A stretch of 64,000 bases of DNA from Serilophus lunatus (lineage: Eukaryota; Chordata; Aves; Passeriformes; Eurylaimidae), in NCBI GenBank assembly GCA_013399895.1, contig VXBA01000317.1, positions 597,539-661,538 on the forward strand, written 5' to 3'. Within the stretch, counting starts at the first letter, position 1, and each line of letters starts with the position of its first letter. Positions 14,401 through 25,000 of the stretch are shown in pieces. The translations under genes and the position numbers were made by a program. Under the pieces are notes generated by a model that saw nothing but the letters and a program-made list of their open reading frames with translations, did no database searches and had not been told where the DNA came from.

Positions 14401-16385
14401 AGCCCTTCCAGGTCTCACTGATTTTGTCTAAACCTTCCCTTGCTCAGCATCGACCTGTTTGTTCCCTTGGTAATTATCTCCCCTCCCAAAGCCTTTGGTG
14501 ATGTGTCCTTACCTCTGGAAAATTGGTCATGTTCACTACAATGAGCTGGGGTGATTTCTGGGAGATCTGCCCCAGCTGGTTCAGAGGAAACTTCCCATCT
14601 TTTGTCATCACAGTTATGTGATCCAGGGCCCCTCAAAAGAACCAAACACAGGGAATTTCAGTCTGATACAGCAGTTTGCAGCAATGCTGAAGAAAAACGT
14701 GCCTGCAGTGTCCCACTTCCCTCCTGCTTTGCAAAATAGGGGAAAAAAAGTGTTTATTCAGACTTCAGGTGCTGTTTGTGTTCAGGCATCCCTTGTGTAT
14801 TCACAAGCTAAATATCTCAAAGCACACAAACAAAACTCTTGTTTGTTTTTGCTACTAAAATAGGAAAACTAAGCAGGATTGTTAAGACTTAAAAGGAAAT
14901 AATTTTTTAATTCTTAGTATTTAAAGAAAAATCAGAATGTTGCTATAAAAACCAAGACAAATGTTGTCTTTAACTCAGCAGTGCTCTCTTAAACCCCTCT
15001 TTTTCCCAGGTCCCCAGAGGGGTGTTGTACACTGCCTAATTTAAAGTATTCAGTTTCTCCCTGAGCTGCTCTTAATCTGCTCTCTAGTTTCTGCTGCAAA
15101 ATGTTAACAGGCCAAAAGGCACATGGGACAGGAGGTACTTTATCAGTGCAATTAAAAAAATACCTATGGTTAAAATAAATGGTTAAGAGACTGAGCTACA
15201 CTTTCCAACTCCAGTACAGACAGAAGTGCCCCTGCCAGAGCTGGGGTGGTGAATGATTCAAATCTGGTCATTGTTTAATGTTAAATTTTTATCCCTGAAA
15301 CCTGATACACTTACAAATGCACGGGTTCAGAGTGTCACAGTAACTGTAGCTTACTCAAATATATTCACATTTCCACCTAAAGCACAAAATCCACTAAGTG
15401 AAGGAGGCTTGTACAGGTCACTACCCACAGAGGTGCACAGCACAAGGAAGTTTGTACATGCCAGACACCAGCCCAATGGCAATTTCCAAAAGGCTAATTT
15501 AATGGCAATTGGATTTTTCCTGCCCTACTGCACCATTAGCTGACAACCTGCTTCTCCATCACATCTGCAAACAGTTCTGTTAGAGACTTTTGACATCTCC
15601 CACTTACAAAAGCTATTTCCAGGAAACTATTAACAAAAATGGATCCTTCCTGGTCAAGTTCAGGGTGAAGAAAGCCTTTAGTTGGGGATGTCAGGGTTGG
15701 AGCAATTGGATGCCCAGTGAATAACTCCAGAAAAAGAAGATCAACTTTGAAAGATGTCAGAGTTCTCCATTACTAGGATTTGTATCCTCATTTACAGGCT
15801 ACAGAACATCACACAAGGAAGTTACCAACCTGGTGAGGTTCTAACACTGATATTTCTGCTGAAATCTTCTTTCAGAGCTTCTATGACTGCCTGTATGTCT
15901 TCACTGGTTTCCTCCAAATTGATAATGTCTTCAACTAGGGCAGCACTGATATTCACTTTGGCTTGACTCTGCCCTTTACCTTTAGCTGCAGATGTCAGAA
16001 AGAGAAATTATTTTTTTTTCCTGCAAACACTAAGTTGTTGCATTAGAAAACAGTAAGAAGATCCTGAAGCCCCTTTCAGATTCAGAATTGAGCCTGAGCT
16101 AAACCAAAGTAACTGCACTTTTCAACGAGTAAATAGCCCAGCATGTGAGCACATCAGACAAAACATTAGAGAGAGAGAAAGAGGGGGGGTTGCAAAATCA
16201 GGAGAAAAGCTGCTGGTTTTACCTTTTTTGGTAGCCAGCTGCCTGCTCAGCAGCACCTGAAGGCCACAGTGCCTGCAGCCCTCCAGGAGCGGGGCTGGGC
16301 AGCCCGGGGGAGCCCCCAGCGCCCCCCTGGTCACCGGGAGCAGCAGGGACGGGAGGGGACGGAGCCACCTCAGCGCCAGAGCCAT
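5357..16385 (-). CDS. MRRF: mitochondrial ribosome recycling factor
   Basis: Six coding exons on the minus strand join in phase into a complete 255-aa protein (human about 262): 16223-16385, 15830-15985, 14513-14631, 11854-11945, 6685-6844 and 5357-5434. The protein releases mitochondrial ribosomes from mRNA after termination, together with the GTPase GFM2, in the matrix. The first ~50 residues (MALALRWLRPLPSL...) are Arg/Leu-rich without acidic residues until Glu, as in a mitochondrial targeting peptide. The rest is the RRF fold: the VNISAALVEDIINLEE helix, the segment with ESGMNLNPEV and IRVPVP, then the C-terminal helix VTREHRESLAKLAKQ, ending KTKELLG and TAA. All introns are GT-AG. The start exon probably has an acceptor at 16410-16411, so a noncoding exon 1 is expected towards the gap at 17,044. 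The gene is head to head with RBM18, as in mammals. Confidence 0.96.
6685..6844 (-). CDS. MRRF: MRRF coding exon 5
   Basis: Encodes the Lys/Arg-rich helical-bundle segment starting VTREHRESLAKLAK and ending IWLLEKQ. Donor GTAATT. Confidence 0.96.
8231..8440 (-). mobile_element. CR1 LINE 3' fragment
   Basis: Read on the minus strand this has the typical order of an avian CR1 3' end: AGGTTGGATCTCAGGG, AGTTCTTCCC, a GGGTGGTTGGGCACTGAACA block, the GGAGGGTTTGGACAACA block, CTGGACTGGATGGTCC, and a degenerate terminal repeat with TGTGATACTGTGTGA. It is truncated at the 5' side and has no reverse transcriptase coding. It lies in MRRF intron 5, in the same orientation as the gene. Confidence 0.85.
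11854..11945 (-). CDS. MRRF: MRRF coding exon 4
   Basis: Encodes STAAAMKAIRESGMNLNPEV and then the IRVPVP strand. Ends two bases into the Lys codon completed by the next exon. Confidence 0.95.
14513..14631 (-). CDS. MRRF: MRRF coding exon 3
   Basis: Encodes the segment from ALDHITV to NMTNFPE, part of the second RRF domain. Ends on a codon boundary with donor GTAAGG. Confidence 0.94.
15830..15985 (-). CDS. MRRF: MRRF coding exon 2
   Basis: Encodes AKGKGQSQAKVN through the first long RRF helix to RTSPG. Phase 1 at entry and exit. Confidence 0.95.
16223..16385 (-). CDS. MRRF: MRRF coding exon 1
   Basis: Encodes the start Met and the presumed mitochondrial presequence up to LATKK, ending one base into a codon (donor GT at 16222-16221). 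A pyrimidine-rich acceptor just upstream (AG at 16411-16410) leaves a 24-nt leader before ATG in this exon. Confidence 0.93.
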
Positions 16386-16743
16386 GGCCACAGCTCCTCT
16401 CTGCCCCACCTGCCGAAGACAAAGGGCTGCTAAAAACCCGGGCTGCTGAACCCCAGCGGCCCGGGGCTCGCTGTGGGCACCGGCTGACAGCTCAGGGATG
16501 TGGGCACCGCGGCTGGGCACCTGCAGCAGAGCCGGCCGCCAGCCCTGCCCACGGGGGCCGCGTGGCCTTTGCACATCTGCCCAGATGGGCACGGGCACAG
16601 GCCGGGATTGCTGCCACGCGGGGGTTTATTTGCTGCTCGAATTTATTTGCGGCAGCGCGGGCGGGACTCGGGCCCCGGCGGGAGCCGCGGCCGGAGCCCA
16701 CCGGGGACACCGACCGACCCTCCGTGCCGAGCCCCAGCCCTGC

Positions 16744-16973
16744 TCCCGATCCCGATCCCGATCCCGGTCCCGGTCCCGGTCCCGGTCCCAATCCTAATCC
16801 CAATCCCGATCCCGGTCCCGGTCCCGATCCCAATCCTAATCCCAATCTCGATCCCAGTCCCGATCCCAGTCCCGGTCCCGATCCCAATCCCAATCCCGGT
16901 CCCGGTCCCGGTCCCGGTCCCGGTCCCGGTCCCGGTCCCGGTCCCGGTCCCGGTCCCGGTCCCGGTCCCGGTC
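16744..16973. repeat. GC hexanucleotide repeat array
   Basis: About 38 tandem 6-bp units, TCCCGG, TCCCGA and TCCCAA variants on the plus strand. The left part is mixed; from about 16,900 onward the units are almost pure CCCGGT. The minus strand, which is the MRRF sense strand, reads G3 runs every 6 bases and could form G-quadruplexes. It lies upstream of the MRRF start exon and next to the assembly gap. The long open frames across it in all phases are a by-product of the 6-bp period. Confidence 0.95.
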
Positions 16974-17043
16974 CCCCCGTCCCCGCGCCCTCAGGCCCCG
17001 CCCCCTCACCCACGCCCACACAGGCCCCGCCCACCAACAGAGG

Positions 17044-17365
17044 NNNNNNNNNNNNNNNNNNNNNNNNNNNNNNNNNNNNNNNNNNNNNNNNNNNNNNNNN
17101 NNNNNNNNNNNNNNNNNNNNNNNNNNNNNNNNNNNNNNNNNNNNNNNNNNNNNNNNNNNNNNNNNNNNNNNNNNNNNNNNNNNNNNNNNNNNNNNNNNNN
17201 NNNNNNNNNNNNNNNNNNNNNNNNNNNNNNNNNNNNNNNNNNNNNNNNNNNNNNNNNNNNNNNNNNNNNNNNNNNNNNNNNNNNNNNNNNNNNNNNNNNN
17301 NNNNNNNNNNNNNNNNNNNNNNNNNNNNNNNNNNNNNNNNNNNNNNNNNNNNNNNNNNNNNNNNN
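17044..17365. other. assembly gap at MRRF/RBM18 bidirectional promoter
   Basis: 322 N bases. Flanks are very GC-rich. Because MRRF runs left and RBM18 runs right from here, and the two are head to head in mammals, the gap probably contains the shared CpG-island promoter, the noncoding first exon of MRRF and the missing 5' exon(s) of RBM18. The true length may differ from the number of Ns. Confidence 0.75.
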
Positions 17366-17410
17366 GCCCGGCGGATCTTCAGCCTGGCTTCAGTTTCCTT
17401 GGCAGGGCGG

Positions 17411-17640
17411 GGCGTGTTGTGGGGTGTCTGTAAGAGGGTGTTTTGGGGTGTCTGTAGGGAATGTTTTGGGGTGTCTGTAAGAGGGTGTGTTGGGGTGTTT
17501 GTAAGAGGGTGTGTTGGAGTGTCTGTAAGGGGTTGTTTTGGGGTGTCTGGGGGTTGTCTGGGGTGTTTGGGGGTGTCTGTAGGGGATGTTTTGGGGTGTC
17601 TGTAAGAGGCTGTTTTGGGGTGTCTGGGGGGTGTCTCCGG
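17411..17640. repeat. G/T-rich minisatellite, ~25-bp period
   Basis: About nine imperfect copies of a unit like TTTTGGGGTGTCTGTAAGAG, degenerating in the middle into shorter GGGGTGTCTGGG copies. It is G-rich on the plus strand, the RBM18 sense strand, and begins about 45 bases right of the gap. Confidence 0.9.
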
Positions 17641-19224
17641 GGCTCCAAGGCAGGAGCTTCACTGCCACAAACATCCTTCCCTGTGTCCCTTCCAACCTCC
17701 CTGTTTTCCAAGCCAGGGAAAAGTGGAATGTCAGCCTGGGGACTTCCAGGGGCTCAAACACCAGGCAGACAAGGCCCAGCCCCCAGCTCTGCCCCCTGGC
17801 TTTGCTGGGAATTGAGGATGGGCAGGGGAGCTGTCCCAGCCGGGGCTCTGTGTCTTGCTCTGTTGCTGGGTGTGGGCTGAGCAGAGTTTCTGAGGAAGGG
17901 GATGGTGAGGAGGTGGGGAAGGGCATAAACCCAGCAGCTCTCTGTGCAGTTTGTGTTCTCTGCAGGCTACAGATCATTATCTCCTGAGCAAACATGACAT
18001 TGGAACAGCCCAACTGCCAAGGGAATGTGATGTGCTGTCCAACATTGGGAGAGTGAGCTGAGAAATCAGCAGGTTCTAGTAAAAAAAATCCCCCAAACAA
18101 AACGATTTGGGGTTTGCACATTCCTAGGACAGAAGCATTTTTGATTAACTGCTCTCTGTGTGTCTGTCCTGGGATACTTTTCCTCCCTGGTCCTTTTGTG
18201 TGTGTGTGTGTAGGTGCTGGGGTTTGTTCTGAGTGTGGCTCCTCTGAGCAGAGCAGTTCCCTGACAGGCTCTAAATGGAATCATTAATGTTTTGTGCTTT
18301 CAGCCATTCAGCTTCAGGAGCTTTCTGCATCCAGTTCCATTTTCATCTCACAGCTCTGCCCCTCTGGTGTGTCCACATTCACTGACCAGTAAAATGAAGG
18401 AATTCTGGAGTGAGTTCCTGGAATTGCTGGCTCCTTAGAGAACCAGGAACTGGCTTAGTGGTGGGCCCTTCACTTCCCAGGGGGATCCTTAGTGCTGGGA
18501 AAGACCCTTTCAGTGCAGGTTGTTCCTCTGAATCTCAGCCAGACAAATCAAAAATCATGAAGTGTGTGGTCCTCTCTCAGTTCCCATAAACCATCCTGAC
18601 CCTTAATGTCTCCTCAGCTCTTACACCTCTGCTCAGAGCTGCTCATCTCAGTTACCCCTGTTCAGGTTCCTACTCACATGACTGACTCAAACCCCCCAAA
18701 GCTAAATGGCTGTTTCTTCATTGAATTCTTTTATCTGTTCTTTTAAAGAGTTGCCTTTGTTATTTCTGTGGTGGGGATGTTTAAGGCAGGGCCAGGTTGA
18801 TTGAGTTGTTGTCAGAGGTAATAAATGGTTGGGACACTCTTGTTCAGAAAAGTCTTGAATCGACCCCAAACTTCCATTTAGCACAAGCTGCAGGAAGAGG
18901 AATTTGTAAAGGCAGTGCTGCCCAAATGACAGCCTGGGATTGAAGGCTTTTGGGGGGTGATTGCACATACTGAGGGACTGGGGCTCAACTGGGAGTGCAC
19001 TGGGGCATGGTGGGTCTTGTGGGGGGCATTCCTCCCTGCTGGCAGAGTTTGGGGGTGGCTTCTGTCAGCCAGCATCCTTAAGGCATTGTGTGCCCATGGA
19101 AGGGAACAGTATCAGGAGTCTCCTGAGTGTGTTCTTAGCAGCTGGAAGGAGCTGAGCTGGCACCAAGGGACCCCCCAGCTGTTTGTGGCACAGGACACTG
19201 TCCCCAGGCACTTCTGGTGCTGAA

Positions 19225-19315
19225 TGGTCCCTGCTGAGGCTCTGCCAGGGCAGGATGGTCCCTGATCTGGGTGTACCAGGGCAGGAAGGTCCCTGCTGAG
19301 GCTCTGCCAGGGCAG
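19225..19315. repeat. three-copy ~31-bp tandem repeat
   Basis: Three units built as TGGTCCCTG, then a 10-12 base variable part, then CCAGGGCAGGA. The first and third copies are nearly identical and the middle one diverges. It lies in the presumed 5' intron of RBM18. Confidence 0.85.
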
Positions 19316-19649
19316 TGCATGAGGAGAGCAGCAGGTGGTTGGTTCTGGTTTGGTGCCACTGAGCAGGGAAGCCCCAGAGTGCCCTCCCCATCCCCGTGGC
19401 CATTGCCTGGTGCAGCATTTGCCCCCCCAGCAGGGCAGGGGATGTGCTGTGCCTCAGCTCTGGGACCCCACCACCCCTCGGTGCTCCTGTGCCACGGGGT
19501 AAACCCAGTTTAACTCCACCTCCCTGGGGTGGAACCACCTCCTCTCCCCGTTCCTCCAAAGCCCCCTGAGCCTTTTCCACATCTGGGACAAGGCAGGGAC
19601 TTCATTTTCACCCTCTGCTGCAATTCTGCTTTCCGGGAGCCTCTCAATG

Positions 19650-20040
19650 ACCGCTCATTTTCCACGGGAGGGGAAGGAATGAAAGAGCGGCTGACCAGCT
19701 ACGAAAGAGCCGCCGCGGAGGCCGTGCCCGATGGGTCCCATCCCCTCGCACACCATGCGAGCTCAGGTCCATGGGGCCGCCCCCCGGGGCGGGGTAAAAC
19801 CCCTCGCCATTAATGGTTTTCGCATGTGGCCGGTCCCGCGCGGGCTGCTCGGCGCTGCATTGTTCTGAGGAAGCCTTGCCTGCGTCTGAATAGCGCTGGG
19901 GGTGCCAGGAGGAAGAGAGGAGGAAAAGGAGAGGTCTACTCTGCTGGGTTGTCTCCGCAGCCACATCAGGTGACGACGGGAAGTGGGGACGGAGGGATCC
20001 GGGCCAGCAGCTCCCCCCAGCCCCGCTCTGCCCACGGTAC
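19650..20040. promoter_or_regulatory. intronic CpG-rich block
   Basis: CpG density rises sharply here (for example CCGCGCGGG-type stretches and GCCGCCGCGGAGGCC near 19710) compared with both sides. It includes CCATTAATGG near 19807, a palindromic homeodomain-type site. It could be an alternative RBM18 promoter or a developmental CpG islet. There is no recognisable exon. Confidence 0.4.
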
Positions 20041-21914
20041 TGAGGTTCCTCTGGGCCTGGAGAGCTGCTTGTTAATGCCCTAAGGACAAATAATAATCAC
20101 AGCCTTTAGTTACACGAGGCTTCTGGGCTGTTCCGTGCAGAGCAGGTGGCCTGTGAGTGGTAAAGTTGCAGGAATGGCTGGAAAGTAGCATTTGCATGCT
20201 CTACAATCTAAAGGGTTTGGAGAAAATAGATGCCAAAAGTTGCTTCTAGACTCCTAATGAAATTTATTCCTAAGGAGCTACTGCCACTCACTGCTACAGA
20301 AGTGTTGTTTGAAAGCAGAGCTTCTCAGATAAAAACAAACCACAAAGAATTCCTTTGGGCAAGGCAGCTGCAGGGTTTGGTTGGTGCTGGAGAGAACACG
20401 AGGAGAATCCTCTTTGCCCTTCCCCTGCCTCTGTCATGTCCAAAAGGGAACAGCATTCAGGTGGAGAGGACTTTATTTCCATACTGCTGAAATTCCAAGG
20501 GCTTTCTGGAGCAGCACGTTTGCAGGAACAAACCTGAGGTGCCTTTACATATTTTGGAGGCTCTGGAAGTTGAACACGTGGGGGTTTTTTATACATCACA
20601 TCTCCAAAATGAGTGTTTTCACTTGTACACCTGTGGCTGCTCCTTGGAAGTATGAGGTGGGGAGGTGAAACTTGGCTGCTCTGGAATCAGCTCCTTTATT
20701 TTTTTCCCTGCTCTTTTCTGCCTCCCTTCCTTCTGAGCAGAGCCTGGGGGTTCATAGGCTTCTTGGAAGACCATGTGTATTCCAAAGGATGTAGGAAGCC
20801 TTCCATAATCAATGACAATGTGTGTATTCCCCTGGGAGAGAACTTGGCCCTTCTGCACTGCTCATCTGTACACATGCTGCACCTTCACCTCTTTAAAAGT
20901 GCACATCCTGAATGTCCACTGTGACCCATCCTGTGGGATGACTCACATTCCTGGAACTTTCTTGCCTGGCTCCTGAAGCTAAAGCCCTTTTCAGACATCC
21001 TATCAGGCTTTATTAGGAAAAATGTTGTCTGCCCTTCCCATTTGGACTGTCCCTGGAGTTGCCTGATGCCCTTGGCTGTCCTGGGCCACTGCTGTCTGTT
21101 CCTGCCTGGACATGGGAGGTTTCATCCAGTGCCTGGTGCTCCATGTGCACTTGGTGATACCCTGGTTGGCTTTCAGAACACTGAGGGCTGCCTTAAACAC
21201 TGAAAATTGAGCTTACACTGCTTGGCTTTCTAACAGACACTGTACAGCTGCCTGGGAGATGAGTTCAGACTAAGACACCCTTATTAAGCACTTAAATAAT
21301 TCTTAAATGCCAGGGATGGGGTCAGGCAGTGAAGTAGCAAAGTGGGTAACTTTCCTTCTGGGTCAGCCAGGGTTGTTAAACACTTCAATCCCAGGGAACC
21401 AAAAAAAGCTGCAAAGAACTTTCAGGATTAGATGTGGCCTGTACAGCAAATGTGCTCCATGTTTTAAGTTGCTCCATGCACTAAATGCTAAGCAGACAGA
21501 TTTACTCTGGAAAACAGCACACTCCCCACTGGATGGCAGGGAGATAATTGGCTAAAAAAGTGTCTGACTTTAATGAACATGTCACTGAAAAGCTGTGGGA
21601 GCCAGAAACATTGGCAGATTGAGCCTGGATGATACTGAGGGCTGTCTGGGACTTTTTTTTTTTTTGAGGTCTACTGGCAATTCCTGGTTGCAGTTTGCTC
21701 TGTTTATTCCCCAGCTCTGCCAGCCAAGTGTGGCTGCATGGCTGTGTGCCCTGGCCATGTCCTTGTCAGTGCACTGGGATGGGATGGGTTGGGATGGGAT
21801 GGGCAGGGAGAGGGAGGGCAGCAAGAACAGCAGGATCCTGAGGAAAACAGATGCTATGGTCTGGGAGCTTCCAGTGGGATGAAAGTTGTCATAAATGTCT
21901 ACTCTCCCTTTCAG

Positions 21915-22041
21915 ATACCACCTTCTGAAACTCCTCCAGAAGTTTGGCAAAGTAAAGCAATTTGACTTCCTCTTTCACAAGTCTGGTGCTCTGGAAGGGC
22001 AGCCAAGGGGTTACTGTTTTGTGAACTTTGAAACCAAACAG
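21915..22041 (+). CDS. RBM18: RBM18 exon with RNP1
   Basis: Encodes [16 protein letters not shown] through [12 protein letters not shown], the first helix and the RNP1 strand of the RRM. Acceptor TTTCAG, donor GTAAAT. Confidence 0.96.
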
Positions 22042-25000
22042 GTAAATTGCTTTTATCCAAAGTTCTGATGACTCCTTTCCCCCTTTTCTTTTTTCATGTT
22101 AATTTAGAACTACAGCAGGAAGGAACAAATTCAATACCTTGTCTACCCAAACCCACAGACTCTAACAGCTCCACTCTGTCACAGTCACTTTGTGACTGCT
22201 CCTGGAAGTACCAAGAGAGATTTCCTATCTCCTCTGCTGTCTTTTCCTGAATCCTGCTTTCTAATGCTAATCAGAAAGGGCCAGCTCTTTGGTCCAGTTT
22301 TGCAGTGAATTCATGGAGTTGTCCCATGGGAATGCTGTGATCCACACCTTGCCAGACCACCTGAAATCCAGACCTGCTCTGGAGTCCTCCTGGCTTTTCT
22401 TATGGCTTCGTGAAGGCACAAACATGAGCTTATACAACATGACATGCCTGTAGCATCCTGGAGTCAGGTGCCCTGAGCTCTCCATTTGGGGTTTTAACTC
22501 TTGTCACAAATCAAAATGTCAAGTCATGCTCAGCAGCAACATCAGAGTTGTTATTTTGTCATAAGTTTGCTGGAATTGCTCAAAAGTTAAGAACTGGAGA
22601 TTGCCTGTGGCTGTAGGACCTCAGCTGCTGATCAGGATGTCACAGGAGCTCTGACTCTGTGCATCAGCTCCAGAAAATTATTCACAGCAAGGTGGAGCAG
22701 CATTGCAACATAAATCTTTAACTGCTGTGAGTCAGGTTTTATGGGAGTGTCCCAGAACTGCTGAGCCCAGATCAGAACCCTGTGGATCACATTCCCAGTG
22801 CACATGAGCAAGACCTGGAGTGAGCCTGGGGAGATGTTAGAGACACATGGAACCACTGGAATGAGTCACAGTATTTTCTCCTGTGGCATAAACCTCCCCC
22901 TGAATGCTGTTCCTGTGTCTGGTATTTTCAAAACTCCTCATCACTTTCCCTATTCCCCCACCCCCAGAACGAGTGAAGGAATAAACCAGTAATGCTGATA
23001 ACTCTGGTTGCTCAGATGTTGGGAATCTTCCAAAGGGCTTGGGATACAACAGGATGAACTTTCCTTGCTGTCACTGAGCTGTATTTACAGTAGGCTGGTT
23101 AACAAAGAAAAAAAGGCTTTTCACATGTGAGTTGGTTTTGTCTAAAGCCTCGTTTTGTTTATGGAACTGTCTTCCTGTGCAGGAAGCAGAGAAGGCGATC
23201 CAGTGTCTCAATGGGAAGTTGGCCCTTTCCAAGAAACTGGTGGTGAGGTGGGCACATGCACAGGTCAAGGTGAGCTGGAAAGAACTGCTTGGAATTTGCA
23301 AAATTGAAAAACTTGAAGAAACGGTTTTTATCAAGGCCTGGCAAGATGATTTCAGGCTGTTCTAGGAAATAACTTGTGGAGTTGGTGTTAATCTGCAGCT
23401 TCTCTTGTCTGCCCAAACTGTGCTGGATTAATTGTGAGTGAGGACAGGCCCTGCAACCTGGTGGTCTTTGTGAGGGGCTTTCTGATCAGAGAGGAGTTAA
23501 CTGATTTTTTCTAAAAATAGCCATGTTTCAACTTTTCCCAAACTTAGTGGCTGGGAGTTTGAATCCTTCCCTTTGTGGTTTTGCTCCCTGTTTGGATAGA
23601 GAGGGATGGAACTTCCCAATTACTGGTTACTGTGCTTGTTTCTGAAAAGCACTTCTGTGGCAGCAGCTCTAATTATTACTGGCCTTAAAGTAATGTATGC
23701 AGTGAGCTAAATATCCTCTTAGTGTTTGCTCTGTCTCATAAACAATCAAGTGTTTAATATTAACTTAGGCAGTACCTTCGTGTTCTAATTTTTTAGAAGT
23801 CTTGTCTTGCTTCTCCTACAGTTATTTACTATCTTGATAAAGCAATTGGTTTTGAATAACTTTCTTTGCAGATAAACAGATGTTGGGGGAGGCAGAGGGG
23901 GAAGTGCTTGTTGCTTTTTCCCTTTAGGTCGTTTTCTTTTAGATTATCCTAAAATCAGCTTTCTGCTCTCTCTTATCAAACACACTGGTGCATCTGTGTT
24001 GGATGCCAAAAACCCCCAAACCAGGTATCTGCATTAAAGGAAACCATGTTGTTTTAATTACTGACTTCAAGGGCTCTTGTCAGCACATCCCAAGCCTGTG
24101 CAAACCCAGTCTCCATTTTCTGCAGCTCCTGGAGAGCCACGTGCTTCCGGATGCCTGAGGAATGCTCGGGCCATAAAAGGAGTTTGAGGAGTGAGTGTTG
24201 TGCTCAGCTGGAGCTCAGGGGGCAGCTCCGGGGCTGGGCAGGAACGTGCAGAAACAATCACTTGGGTTCACGTGGCATTTGCTAATCCCTGAAGGGAAAG
24301 ATTTAACAGCACAAAACTTACTGTAACAAGTGCTTGTTTTAGACAAGACCAGCACCGTGCTGAGCAGGTTTGAGATGAGTGGCCAAGGCTCAGCAGACAC
24401 TGTCAGTTGGAGCAGCTCTGCTGAAAACAAACCTGACTCTGTGCCAAGTGAAATAAGGAAGCAGAACAGTGCAAATAGTTCAGGAGGCCCGTTGCCCACA
24501 GATGACAGACTCACAAGCTGCTTTCTGCAGAAAGGAGGAGGTTCCTAGCTGGTCTTTTTTCTTTTTTCCTCCCCTCCTTTTCTCTCATCACAGCCTGATT
24601 CCAAGCAATCATGTGCTTGGATTGCCTTCTGGCTCAGTACATAGAGAACACAGCAAACAGTACAGTTGTTAACTTAAGATTTACCATCTTTGCTTCCTGC
24701 CTTGTGTAGAGGGGAAGAAGTGACAGGATAATGTTTAAGGATCCATAGTACAATGCACATCAACTGTTTGGCATCATAGTCTACATTCCATGTTGGTACT
24801 ACCCAAACATTGTGGTTGGGATTTGTTGCAGTGTTTGGCCACCAAAATCCTTCCTAGGGAAAGCTTCACAAAACCTGGAGTGATGTTAATCCAGCTTTAA
24901 AGTGTACCTGTGGGGAAATATTTCTGACTGACTCAATCCTTGGTCTCTTGCTTGCAGAGATATGATCACAATAAAAATGAGAAGATCCTTCCAATCAGTC

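Larger units (their letters stand above)
17650..21914 (+). other. RBM18 presumed 5' intron
   Basis: I looked for an exon encoding the conserved RBM18 N-terminus with its LWIGNL-type RNP2 motif and found none. The stretch holds a short tandem repeat at 19225-19315 and a CpG-rich block at 19650-20040, listed separately. Otherwise nothing is recognised. Confidence 0.6.

Noticed and set aside
16492..17605. Frames of Pro-Val, Pro-Gly or Asp-Arg repeats
   Set aside because: By-product of the 6-bp repeat and of translating the N gap.
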